A program made the position numbers and the translations under genes. From positions 5,077,487-5,141,486 of the forward strand of contig OZ024896.1 of the NCBI GenBank assembly GCA_964017195.1: a stretch of DNA of 64,000 nucleotides. Reading direction: 5' to 3'. The DNA is from Siderastrea radians (Eukaryota; Cnidaria; Anthozoa; Scleractinia; Rhizangiidae). Below, one piece after another: positions 12,201 through 22,109 of the stretch. Position 1 is the first letter of the stretch, and the number at the start of each line of letters is the position of its first letter. Below the pieces are notes generated by a model, which did not search any database, was not told the origin of the DNA, and saw nothing but the letters and a program-made list of their open reading frames with translations.

Positions 12201-12620
12201 CGGGTTGCTCGCGAGGAAAAAACTTTCAGCTCACTTTGTTGTTGAGTGTTACTTGACCATATTTGGTCACAGCAGGTACATGAACTGATAGCCTAGCTCC
12301 GTTCAGCCAATCAAAATGCTAGAAATCCAATATACCTAGTCCTCTTTACATTTAATTCTTCATCCCGTAGTTGTAATGTATGATTTTCGTAGGTTCATTA
12401 TTTCAGTTTCACCTTTTGTCTAGGTTATCACTTGACGAAGACATAACTGTCAAATACAAATGATTTCGTGTCTTTTTCACTAAACTATGCAAAGAAAATT
12501 CTTGGAAATTTAAAAACTGGCTAATATGCGGTTATGTTATATTGTTAGTTTAATGTAACTGACCATGTTTTGGATCTGCAAAGTTTGAAATGACAGGTGT
12601 TTGCGTGACTAACCTGCGAT
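9300..12620. other. Intergenic stretch with repeat relics
   Basis: No gene can be supported. At 10,660-10,870 there are several scattered copies of GATCGxxACGAT and GTGATCxC blocks in both orientations, near GTTTCCATATGATCG and TATGGAAAC blocks; this looks like a decayed palindromic element. The part 10,900-11,060 is homologous to 56,930-57,080. A C-run lies near 11,690-11,700. Confidence 0.45.
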
Positions 12621-12659
12621 CATGTGTGTGTGACCTTCTTCTGATGAACCAGAAAAACT

Positions 12660-12683
12660 AATAATAATAATAATAATAATAAC
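12660..12683. repeat. ATA trinucleotide microsatellite
   Basis: About eight consecutive AAT/ATA units lie just before the putative leader exon of the orphan repeat gene. Confidence 0.8.
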
Positions 12684-12825
12684 GTGCTTCATGTAGCATA
12701 CCAGTGGGCGGACGGGAAACAATTCCTCCTGCACTTTCTCCTGAGAGAAACCACAGCCACGAGATGTCGTCCGTGGTACGTTTATCATTAAAACAAAACA
12801 ACAATTCACTCCCTACACCACTCAG

Positions 12826-13022
12826 GTTTATGTAGTGTTTTGCGCCAAACATTCCATGTTTCCTTCGCAAAGTGAGACAAGCGGGAAGGGGGAAGGGGTA
12901 GCTAAGGATTTAAAAGGTCAATTTACGTTTGCTATTAAAATAGCAAGACTGCTTGAACAAAAGAGCTACTGGAAGTGGGAATTCGACTAATAATAACAAA
13001 ATTTCATTTTTGTCTGGTTCAG
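12826..13022 (+). promoter_or_regulatory. Putative 5' leader intron of the orphan repeat exon
   Basis: The upstream exon end CACCACTCAG|GT and the downstream exon start CTGGTTCAG|AGAAGAAG match, in sequence and spacing, the pair at 50,437-50,616 before gene 3 (CACCACTCAG|GT and TTTGTTTAG|AGAAAAAG). The introns would be 197 and 180 nt. Conservation of both splice sites and of the flanking exon sequence between paralogues is the evidence. No transcript data are available. Confidence 0.55.
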
Positions 13023-13081
13023 AGAAGAAGCTTTCCCTCTTTCACATCTACCATCTGCGCCTCGTCTGCCTCTGACACGGA

Positions 13082-13429
13082 ATGTCATTCTCAAGACAAA
13101 GTATGGAGTCATTCAGTCAGGATCTAGGGCAAGAGATGCAATCGTATCTTGACGAGGGTTTAATCTTATTTACTCCGCATCTTGGACAAGGTGTAATGAC
13201 ACTAGCTCAGCATCTAGGACACGGTTTAATTTCATTAGCTCAGCATCTAGGACAAGGTTTAATGTCATTAGCTCGGCATCTAGGATTAAGTGCAAAATCA
13301 TTAGCTCAGCACCTAGGACAAGGTGCAATGTCGTTAGTTCAGAATCTGGGAGTAGGTGTAATGTCATTTACTCAGCATTCATTCATAAACCTATCTATCT
13401 ATCATATCTATCTCATTCAGGAGGTGTAA
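13082..13429 (+). CDS. Orphan 11-residue-repeat protein (N-terminal exon of the GTPase family, GTPase absent)
   Basis: This is a 115-residue frame starting MSFSRQSMESFSQDLGQ, which parallels the predicted start of gene 3 (MSRESITSFAQHLGQ). It contains about six to seven copies of an 11-residue motif of the form SLAQHLGQGVM. Gene 3 has about three copies immediately before its first GTPase unit. Here no GTPase follows: the repeats continue in the DNA past the stop with frame breaks. Eleven-residue repeats with hydrophobic and polar positions alternating in this way can form long amphipathic helices that bind membranes or lipid droplets (known for alpha-synuclein and perilipins); applying that here is inference. 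It could be a small gene, an alternative first exon of a downstream gene, or a relic. The Ile/Tyr-rich C-terminus comes from a short insertion and looks unselected. Confidence 0.5.
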   Translation: MSFSRQSMESFSQDLGQEMQSYLDEGLILFTPHLGQGVMTLAQHLGHGLISLAQHLGQGLMSLARHLGLSAKSLAQHLGQGAMSLVQNLGVGVMSFTQHSFINLSIYHIYLIQEV

Positions 13430-13622
13430 TGTCATTTGCTGCGTTTTTAGGAGAAGGTCTAATGTCATTAGGTTGACATCTAGGGCAAGGTGTAATGTCG
13501 TCTTTTGAGCTTCAAGGAAAAGGTGTAGTGTCCTTTTTTGGAGTTTCTAGGACAAGGTGTAATGTCATTAGGTGAGCATGTAGGACGAGGTGTAATGTCA
13601 TTAGCTCCATATCTGGGAAAAT
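13157..13622 (+). repeat. 33-bp coding-type minisatellite, about 13 units
   Basis: Units of 33 bp begin with GGTGTAATGTCATTAGCTCA and end CATCTAGGACAA. Starts are seen at 13157, 13190, 13223, 13256, 13289, 13322 and 13355. After an interruption of roughly 50 bp (13,376-13,422, containing CTAT repeats) the array resumes at 13423, 13456 and 13489 and continues to about 13622. One unit has a TGA and another has one extra base, so the distal half is not a single frame. The same unit occurs about three times in the N-terminus of gene 3 near 50,700-50,790. Confidence 0.9.
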
Positions 13623-13724
13623 GTTTATTTGATCTAGGAAAAAGTTTATTATTTGAAGTATTCTACAAGTGGGCGTGTCAAGCTCTTTCCGACTATTCTC
13701 TCCCAAATATCACCATACATTGAT

Positions 13725-15405
13725 AGGCATAAACTACCATTCTAACGAGTTCGGAATGAAAACAGGTAATAAAAAAACGTGCCAAAAAACATTCCAAGTA
13801 TTCACATTCCAGAACGGTTCCCCCAAAAAAAACGCGCCCTAAGTTTTAATGACTTGCTGCAGGAAAGAGAGCCCGCACAGCAGGCGTAAACAGGGAGGTG
13901 ATATGGGGGCAAGAAAGTGGAAGGAAAATAGGCACCTGGGGAGACAGGAGGAGGGAACGTCTGCCCTAGAGACCGTGTGATTGACATTTCCGCCCATCGA
14001 TTTTCAGGAAATCCAATAAGGTTAACTGTCAATGCAATCACCAACCAGAAATAGGCACGTGCTTTTCTGCATGACACCCAGGAATTTCCTGAAGAACTCA
14101 ACATTTAGCAGTGATAAGCCCCCATTTGCTCCTGAAAACCAAAACGTGTTCAATATTTGCTTCCAGAAAAGCTACCATGCAAGCTGTTCCATTCTGTTCG
14201 CATTTCATTTTGAAGAGTATTTATTTACTGAACTGCACGTCTGTCAAAACTTTCGCGTAAGCCATAAGGAACACGAAGAATAGGACAATTAAAAAATATT
14301 TCGGCACAGATTTAAAATCAAAAATGTAATTTACTTTACCATGGATTCCCAGAAGCTCTAGAACATTACCTACAAACTCAAAAGCTTGAGTGATGTCTTG
14401 CAACGGCAGATCAAGTCTTCGCTTTAACAAAACAACCCTCTGTCCTCAAAGAATAACTTGTTCGCCTAAAGCTCCTTCAATTCCATTGTTTAAGCTGACG
14501 AGTGTTTCTTTATAGGGCCTCTTTATTTAATTATGGTTCTGAAAAGACGAGTCTTCATTCCGAGAACGGGGTATTACCATTTTGAGAATTCACTTGTGAA
14601 GGACATGCAGCAGTGCATTTTGAAATCGTCTCTGACATTGGCAAATTTTTTTTTGGGGGGGGGGGGGGCGTATCCTGCCAGTAAAACAGCGGAAACACCT
14701 CTTTCCTTTAGAAAAGCTCTAACTGTCGCCTCTTGTCCCAAATCTTCTAAAGCTTTCGACAGCACAACTCCTCGTCCGAAGCTATTTTGTGTTTGAGATT
14801 GCGCGAATTCCCGTGGGACTTATTCTCTAAATTAGCCAATCAGAATTTTGCTTCCCCCAGCGGCCCCAGAAATGGCGGGAAAAAATGGCGATCTTTACGG
14901 CAGGTGTTCCCCTCTCGTCTCCCTAGCCATGAAGTGTGGCATCTTTCTAAGGCCTCTAACAGCAGATAAATAGAGCGCCTCCAAGAACAAGTGTTAAGAG
15001 GCTGTCTCCCTAAGAGTGTTCCACTCGATCTTGGACTCAAAAATAGATTTCCTTCAAATTTCTACCACAAATACTACTGTCTATCCCTACTACTAAAATG
15101 CAATTGAAATGATCCAAAAGTTTATTTTGCTCCCGTTTTGAGGATTTGATTGTCAGTATACCGTAAGTGACTAAAATTTGGCTATTTTGGGCGCCGTAGT
15201 ACGGGGTTCTTCAAGTATCGTTTAAAAACACTTCGCACCATCACAGTCTTCAAATTTACACCCATTTGATAGCTTATTACTTCTTTTTACCGCTCCTGTG
15301 TCATTTGGACATTTTCCCGATCGAAATCGTGTGAAACTGAAAATGATAAATGAACTAATTTAATAAGCCACTCGAACTGGACGAAATAGTGCTTTTGAAA
15401 CACGC
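13725..15405. other. Intergenic stretch with a promoter-like motif pair
   Basis: No gene can be supported. A long T/G homopolymer pair lies at about 14,646-14,668. At 14,836-14,885 a CCAATCAG box is followed by GGCGGGAAAAA (E2F-like). The same pair, in the same orientation, occurs at 17,003-17,028. This could mark a real promoter or a shared repeat. Confidence 0.35.
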
Positions 15406-15411
15406 CAAAAT

Positions 15412-15690
15412 TCTAATAATAATAATAATAATAATTTAGAACTTATATAGCGCATTTTCTATGTGAATATAATCAAATGCGCTTTACAAGCAGGTCAGGG
15501 AATTGGAATTTGGAAATGCTGGTTTTTATGGAGGGAGGAAAACCGGAGAACCCGGAGAAAACCCTCGGAGCAAGGACGAGAACCAACAACAAACTCAAGC
15601 CACATATGACACCGGGACCGGGAATCGAACCCGGGCCACATTGGTGGAAGGCGAGTGCTCTCACCACTGCGCCATCCCTGCTCCCAGTTG
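15412..15690 (-). mobile_element. tRNA-derived SINE with ATT tail
   Basis: Read on the minus strand, it starts with a tRNA-like head. The A box TGGCGCAGTGG is the complement of about 15,664-15,674, and the B box GGTTCGATTCC is the complement of 15,621-15,631. A body rich in TTCTCCGGGTTCTCCGG follows. It ends at GCGCTATATAAGTTC and an (ATT)n tail (plus strand 15,412-15,435). The head, body and simple-repeat tail are the usual architecture of an RNA polymerase III SINE. The short open frames on both strands here have no coding meaning. Confidence 0.85.
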
Positions 15691-16404
15691 AGGCACTTAA
15701 CCACACGTAAAAACCCGTTCTAGGCATAGACTAAGCACTATTTCCTAGAATTATACAACAAAACTTGCAGCAGGATGCGATTCTGAGAAATTGTGCCGAA
15801 GTTTAGTAAGCCATTTTCGCCAATGGTGTCTTGCGTGACATGCATTTCCATTCAAGTGTTGATATATTCCGCCTAATTAAAGAGTTGTCGTTCGTGGTTC
15901 AAAAAATTATACAAAGTGCTTTCCCTGTTTTTGTTATGAAACAGATTCCGGAGATCCAAAACCTCAAATAGATACTGTAGTTACTTTATTTGCCACTCAC
16001 CTTGTTCGATAAATAACTCTCCCCTCCGGCAAAGGATTCGGCGGTTTCATTATAGAGGTGATGAAAAAGTCTTTTTCTCTTGGTCATGAGATAACACGAG
16101 GAAGCTATAATCTCTACAGTGCTTTCAGCTATATTTTAAATTCACCAGTTCCAGTCGCCGTGAGTCTTTAGGGGAAACGAACGAGAAAGGAAAACGATTG
16201 CAACCTCAACCTGGGAGTTGCGTTACACTGTGAAAGATAACGCAATATACAAATGTTCGTCAACAACACTTAATTTTTAACTTAAAAATAACAATGACAG
16301 CAAGTAGCTAATACGGCAAGAGCCTTAGGATCTACATATAAAATCACTGTCTAAGGAGAGGCTAACATCACAGAGGGTTGTCATTTCTCGCGGTCAGGAT
16401 ACAA

Positions 16405-16985
16405 AATTAATTTATATTTTAAATTTTGTCTTTTTCCACCCTCCCCCACCCTAAGAATGTATTTTCTAAATGGTTTATGCTGATTGCACGAACAAAGGTT
16501 ACAACAGTTCAAGTTATAGTACAACAAAAGGTCTTAGACGTGCAAACTGTACTTAGTTTAGGAAGGGTGGGGTAGACTGAAGCTCGAGCAGGGAGGAGCC
16601 TTTAGGGCCCGGAAACCATCTCTGCTGGTCTACCCTACGACGCTCTAAGCCCCGTACCGGTAGTAGAAAGGAAATAACTTTGTTGACTAACTGAAAATAG
16701 CTCTAAATAGAGGAACCCTAGAGAAGACAGAGGTCATATAGGCTGAATTCCTCATCCAGCGGCTTTCCCCTTTCAAAGTCAATAAGGGAGTGGCCATGAA
16801 AGGGGTGGGGGGGGGGAGCGGAGTAATATCCAAATGACGTTCATAATTTATCCACTTGCGTCAATGATTAAGGTCAGTATTCACCAAACCTTTTTCTTTT
16901 TTTTTTTCGAGATTTTTTTAAAATGAAATATCGATCCCTGCCTGACACGCGAAAGAGGCTCTTTGCTTGTGCGCGCCTTGCATAC
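16405..16985. repeat. Direct repeat A of a 0.55-kb segment (partner at 20.21-20.76 kb)
   Basis: Matching blocks in order include AATTTTGTC, GAATGTAT, GCACGAAC, GTACTTAGTTTAGGAA, GGTGGGGTAGACTGAAGCTC, CTCTAAGCCCCGTAC, GGAAATAACTTTG, GAAGACAGAGGTCAT and GGCTCTTTGCTTGTGC. The partner is at 20,212-20,760. A potential stem-loop is conserved at 16,568-16,637 (GGGTAGAC pairing with GTCTACCC). Neither copy keeps a reading frame. A G-run lies at about 16,806-16,816. Confidence 0.8.
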
Positions 16986-16997
16986 GGTGAAATTTGA

Positions 16998-17055
16998 ATT
17001 AACCAATCAGCATTCAGTAGGCGGGAAAAACTGTGGTGTCCTGACGTCACGCAGA
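16998..17055 (+). promoter_or_regulatory. Promoter-like cluster: CCAAT, E2F-like and CRE motifs
   Basis: AACCAATCAG (CCAAT box, 17,001-17,010), GGCGGGAAAAA (E2F-like, 17,020-17,030) and the palindrome TGACGTCA (cyclic-AMP response element, 17,042-17,049) fall within 50 bp. The motifs are textbook matches. No convincing coding exon follows, so this may be the promoter of a non-coding transcript or a chance cluster. Confidence 0.4.
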
Positions 17056-17059
17056 TTTT

Positions 17060-20000
17060 GTGCTCTTCGCTTCGATTTCTGCGTGATCAGCGAAGTTTAT
17101 ACTGTGGAAGTGCGGTTTTATTTTACCGTTTTCTTCAAATTTACCGCTTGCCCTACTTCAGTTTATTAAAAGTCACAACTGTTTGCAATTATATGCACTG
17201 GATGAGCAACCTGAGGATCGATTCAAAACTTTTTTTCTCCGTCGAGAGACTTCGCTAACTGGACTTGACTGCAAAGGATGTGGTAAAAGTTTTCCTCTTG
17301 TCCTACTGAATATTATTTTTCACAAGAAACTTCACCTCCCTTTCCCTCTCCTTGGCCTCGTTTATCACATGGATGTCCGCTAACTCAGCAGCTCTGCGTA
17401 GCGTCGGATACAATCCGTCTTCTGTCCTTGTAAAGATCTTCGCTCACTTCATACTTGTTTTCATCGTGTACCGTACTTCATGTCTGGTTTTAATTCACCC
17501 CTCCAGCTGTAATTGCCTGCTTTCAAAAGTGCCATTGCATCTCAACGAGATTGGTCTTCTCGGTTAAGGAAAAAGATTCTGTTCATCAGATCAGAGATAC
17601 ATCATAAATGTTTGACAAGTTTGATCCGCGGTCGATCGTTGTATGGTTGCGCTACACAGCTGATGCTTCAGACTGGAAATAGGCAAGTTTGTACAATTGT
17701 CCACATACCCGGAGACGAATGAAAATGCCTTTTTAGAATTTGGAGCTTCCTTGTGTCATGGTAATAGCAAAAAGCTCGTAGTCAAAAGCCGCAGAAAATT
17801 AACTCTTCTCAAAAGGCAAAACTCACCTGAACTGAGGCCAAGCGAAAACAACATGCGGACCGCTGTGGAAACGACACTTTCGCTTGTTTTATTCACCACG
17901 GAAAGTAAAAATAATTATTACCTAGCCCGTCTTTCTAAGTGGATAATTAACTTGACTAACTTGGATTGGAACAGTATAAATTGCAGGAACAATGTTTATT
18001 TAGGCAAATTTTGATATGTCTATTTTTCTCGCTTCAATTTCCACGCTAGGTAAGGTATCCTTTAAAAATGCAATCAATCGACTTTTACAGACAGAGAGCA
18101 AAGAGAGGAAAATGTGTAATTTCTCACGAGATTTCAAGAAGATTTAAATTGTTATAATTAAAAGGAGCAAATTTGAGAACAACTCTAGGTTTCAGGCAGG
18201 AGGAGTTTATTCAAAATGGAGAAATGAAAGTAACTTTAAAAGAACAAAATACAGATCACAGCGGTCCTGCATCAGTCCGCAGTACCGAAAGAGATTTGGA
18301 AATATAAAACTGCGTTACGTCGGATTCGTTGCAAAAAGGAAAAACCGATAACCTACAGGCGACTCTAAGAGATGAAGTTGTCCTTCAGAAACCGATTAAC
18401 AAATTCATGATCCGGCTGTTTAGTTTAAGCTTATTTCTTGGGTTGTAGGTGTATTAAGCTATGTAACGTGCCTTTCGAAACTTGGGCGGCTTACATCAGA
18501 AAATGGGAGAGTGTGATAACTTTTTTCTTTCTCAACATGCACTCGTAACGCCATTCAACTTGTAACGATGCTAATGTCACTTCAACTTCTGTTTTGCAGA
18601 TCATGCAAAACCGCAAAAATTCTTACTGGAATTGGCTGTCTTGTAGCTTTCGGGATCTCGGCGTTGTTGTTGTTTCTCTTAATTTGATCCCAGTGGGAAG
18701 GAGAGCAGCTCGAGTCAACTCTTCTGATATAAGGAATAAATTCTGGTGTAATATTACGGTTTTAGCCATCGTCTTGTCGCTCTTCATACCTTTTAAACAA
18801 TGCACACTTTTAATACAACACAAGCAACACAAAACAAACGCTAGCGGCTTCGGTCTTCGTACTAGTTTTTACCTTTGTTGCAAGCGCACAAAACCCCGTA
18901 ATGCAAAAGTGTATGAGTAGAACAACAGGGAAAAGAAAACTTTTTTCAGTAAAGTCAACTCAATCTACGCGTCAGTCGCTATAAACTCTTGCTTTTGTTT
19001 ACAAACCGCAAAATACTGGAGTTTTCAGTTGTAGCATTCTGAACCGTAACCGGAAACGAGAACCCAGTGCATTTCGCAAAACACCGACAGGACACCACGG
19101 TTTTGACTGCCGCTAGTACCGCGGGTGCAGTTGCCGTATGCAAGGCGAGCCTTCCTTATCCTTACTTGTAATTTTCAAGCTCATTCCATTTGTGCCCGTC
19201 CGTTTCGTCCAACCAGCAAGAAATAGCAGGCTGTTTTCGCTTGTGTTGTTTCTATAATATGCGATATGTTTTGGGTCTGTGCTTTAAGCATTAGCTTGTC
19301 GCATTCCCCTAGGCTATTTATGTCTATCGGCGTTAACCCTCATACGTACAAGCAATCTCATTCCCCCACCGTGATATAAGGGATTGGGTTGATGGACTCT
19401 TGGATTTCGTTTCATTACAATATTTCGAAAAAATTTCGCCTTTTGAAGACAGCCTTAATGTGCTCTACGAGATGAGGTAGAAAGAAGATATTATCATATA
19501 TAAACGGTCGACATTGAAAATTTTTCATGCTAGACGCGTAAAGTATGAGATATGTTGTTTGTCGATATCTTATACTTTCTCACCGAAAAAAGTTGAAAAA
19601 CATGCATTTTATATCAAACTTTGCCATAATGTGGCTAACGGATACATGCGTGAAGCTACTGAAAACGGCACGTGCTGACAAAAAATCCTTTTGAAGAAAT
19701 TGATAGCCTGCAGGCCTCCTCCCCCTTCTACGTCCCAGGATCATAATTAAGCATCATTTTTTTTACAACACCGACCCTCGTGAATAACGTCTTTCACCAA
19801 ACAGGTCCGCATTTCGATCTTTTGCTCGAAAAAGAACCTCAAAATGGTGAAGTATTGTTTTTACCATGGCGACACTGAATACCCCCATTTTTCCGTTGTT
19901 ATCATGAATAGTCACAAAAATCATAGGCGTCAAAACTATGGGATTTGTGAGCCCGATTTCTTCCAAAGCGCAGCGGTCTCATACCAGAATTAACGGTCTC

Positions 20001-20210
20001 AATATCTTGATTTTGTCGCATCCATTGATGCAGTGCTAGCATCCTGGCCGTGGGACTTCTGTCGTGAAGCTAAACGTGAAAAGAAGCTGGTAATCTGGGT
20101 CTTCGTGAGCCACTCTTCTCTTTCAAACAGCCTTTCGTTTCTTTCATTTCGTGCATTACGTATGCTATTTGCTTGAACTTTATCTGGGTGAGCCTTTCTC
20201 CCATGTATTT
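17060..20210. other. Intergenic stretch, no supported gene
   Basis: Many short open frames are present but none shows a recognisable domain. The block 19,170-19,260 resembles 20,755-20,860 (TTTTCAAGCTxATTCC, GxAAGAAAT and GGCTGTTTTCGCTTGTG occur in both), so further fragments of the 16.4/20.2 kb repeat family are scattered here. An imperfect inverted repeat lies near 19,535-19,580. Confidence 0.4.
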
Positions 20211-20211
20211 A

Positions 20212-20760
20212 TAGTTTAAATTTTGTCCTTGTTCTTCCTCCCTCATCCTTCAGAATGTATGTTCTAAACTGTTCATGTTGATCGCACGAACGAACATTAC
20301 AGCACTTCAAGTTGTAGTTCGACAAAAGGTCTAAAGTCACATGTTAGACGTGCAAGCTGTACTTAGTTTAGGAACGGTGGGGTAGACTGAAGCTCACACA
20401 GGGAGGAGCCAATAGGCTCCGGAAACCACCTGAGCTGTTCTACCCTGCGACACTCTAAGCCCCGTACGTAGTGGAAAGGAAATAACTTTGCTTGACTGAC
20501 TGAAACCAGCTCCAGTAAAAGGAACCCCAATGAAGACAGAGGTCATCACTGATGACGGCTGAATCACTTATTTAGCGACTCGTTCCTTTTAAAGTCTACA
20601 AGGGCGTGGCCCTGAAAGGGGGGGGGGGGGAGTTGTCTTAACAGACACAAATGCGACGCAATATCCGAATAATATTAATTTATCCACAATGCGGCAATGA
20701 TGTTGTCGTTGCCTGACAAGCGAATAAGGCTCTTTGCTTGTGCACGAACCTCCCTAATTT
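20212..20760. repeat. Direct repeat B of the 0.55-kb segment
   Basis: This is the partner of 16,405-16,985 (see that entry). The potential stem-loop at 20,378-20,448 keeps pairing despite base differences. The outer arm GGGTAGA pairs with TCTACCC, the inner arm is ACAG with CTGT where copy A has GCAG with CTGC, and the apical arm GGAGCC pairs with GGCTCC. A G-run of about twelve lies near 20,619-20,631. Confidence 0.8.
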
Positions 20761-21627
20761 TCAAGCTTATTCCCTAGTTTGCAGTTTGCCAGTTTGTCTG
20801 TTTCGCCCTACCAGTTCGCAAGAAATCATGGGCTGTTTTCGCTTGTGCAGTTTCGGTCATATGGTATACTCATTCCTCGAGGCGGACGGAGACCGCGCGT
20901 GCGGACCACTCAATATGGACTTCGAGTTCGAATATACTTTTTATATACTCACTCGATTCCACAATATAAAATTCTCGCTAGCTTAAATGATTCGTACTAA
21001 TACTGCCGGACGAATTGACTCGAAAAGCATAACGCTTGCACCCTGAGAACCACAAAGTTTATACTGATTGAGACCACTGATCTGCGAAATCATTCGATTT
21101 TCCAGAAAAGTTTTGAAGACCAGAGCTCACACTTTTTTCCATTCTGATATCAATTCCAAACTGGCGGAATGACGTTGCTAAGTTCACAGATTGAAAACGT
21201 TGAGTGAGATCGATTGTAACAGAGTAATATTTACGCTAGTCCGCTATACACTCAGTCCCATGTTCCAAGTTTGTATTCGATAATCCGAAGTCCGTTGTCC
21301 GCAGTCCGGAAAAGCTATTTTTACTGGCCTGTTTATATTTTGCAACACAAGTCGTGAAACATTTAATTCATCGGTTGTTCTCCAGAAGAATAACGACTGG
21401 ATCTCGGTACCTTCTCTACTGTGTCGTCTTCGTATCTTGTGATGAACAAAAAGACTGTACGTTGCACATTTTATGAACCGCCAAAGCGTTCGACGGAAAG
21501 AGTTTTAAATAACAAGGTAGGCGTCAAATGAGGTGATTTCTCAGGTCAAGGAACGTAAGAATAGATGTATAGCAACTTGAGAAAGAACAGGCTATTGTAT
21601 GTCGAAAACACGAGGGAATTTCGTTTC

Positions 21628-21763
21628 AACCAATCAGAGGCACTACCTAGATCTAGGTAGTGACACGTCATCAGTATGGAATTTCTGCGCTGGTTACTCA
21701 GACGTTGTTTTGCGAGGGCTTAAGTGGCGACGTCGCAAGACTTAGGCTGTTTTCTCAGGCTAT
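21628..21763. mobile_element. Half copy of the palindromic TAGCCTGAG MITE
   Basis: From AACCAATCAGAGGCACTACC to TTTTCTCAGGCTA this matches the right half of the MITE at 24,852-25,134, including CATCAGTATGGAATTTCTGCGC, GTTACTCAGACGT and TTTTGCGAGGGCT. The left half is missing or unrecognisable. Confidence 0.75.
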
Positions 21764-22109
21764 GCTAAATACAACAAAAGAGATATCACCTCTTAAAGTC
21801 TATTACTTGAAGATCCCTTTTAGTCCAAAAGCATTTGAAGGTGTTTGCTTTTCGTTTGTTTCCTAAATAAATTTACCAAGAAACTCAAAACCCATAGCCA
21901 AAGACAAACATTATTCCCTATATGCGCACATAAAGCCAACCTGCATTTTATTCAAACGCCCAGAGTTTAATAAACGCCTCCCAGTTTAATAATCGCCTTT
22001 AACTACAAAATATAATTCATCTTTCTGTAAAGATATAAAAGCAAGCAAAACTGCCCACAGAGAAACTGGTGACGCTAATTATAAGGGTTTTAGACGTTTG
22101 GCCGAGATT

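Noticed and set aside
15601..15680. tRNA gene (A and B boxes on the minus strand)
   Set aside because: No complete cloverleaf can be drawn, and the sequence continues into a SINE body with an ATT tail; it is the tRNA-like head of a SINE.
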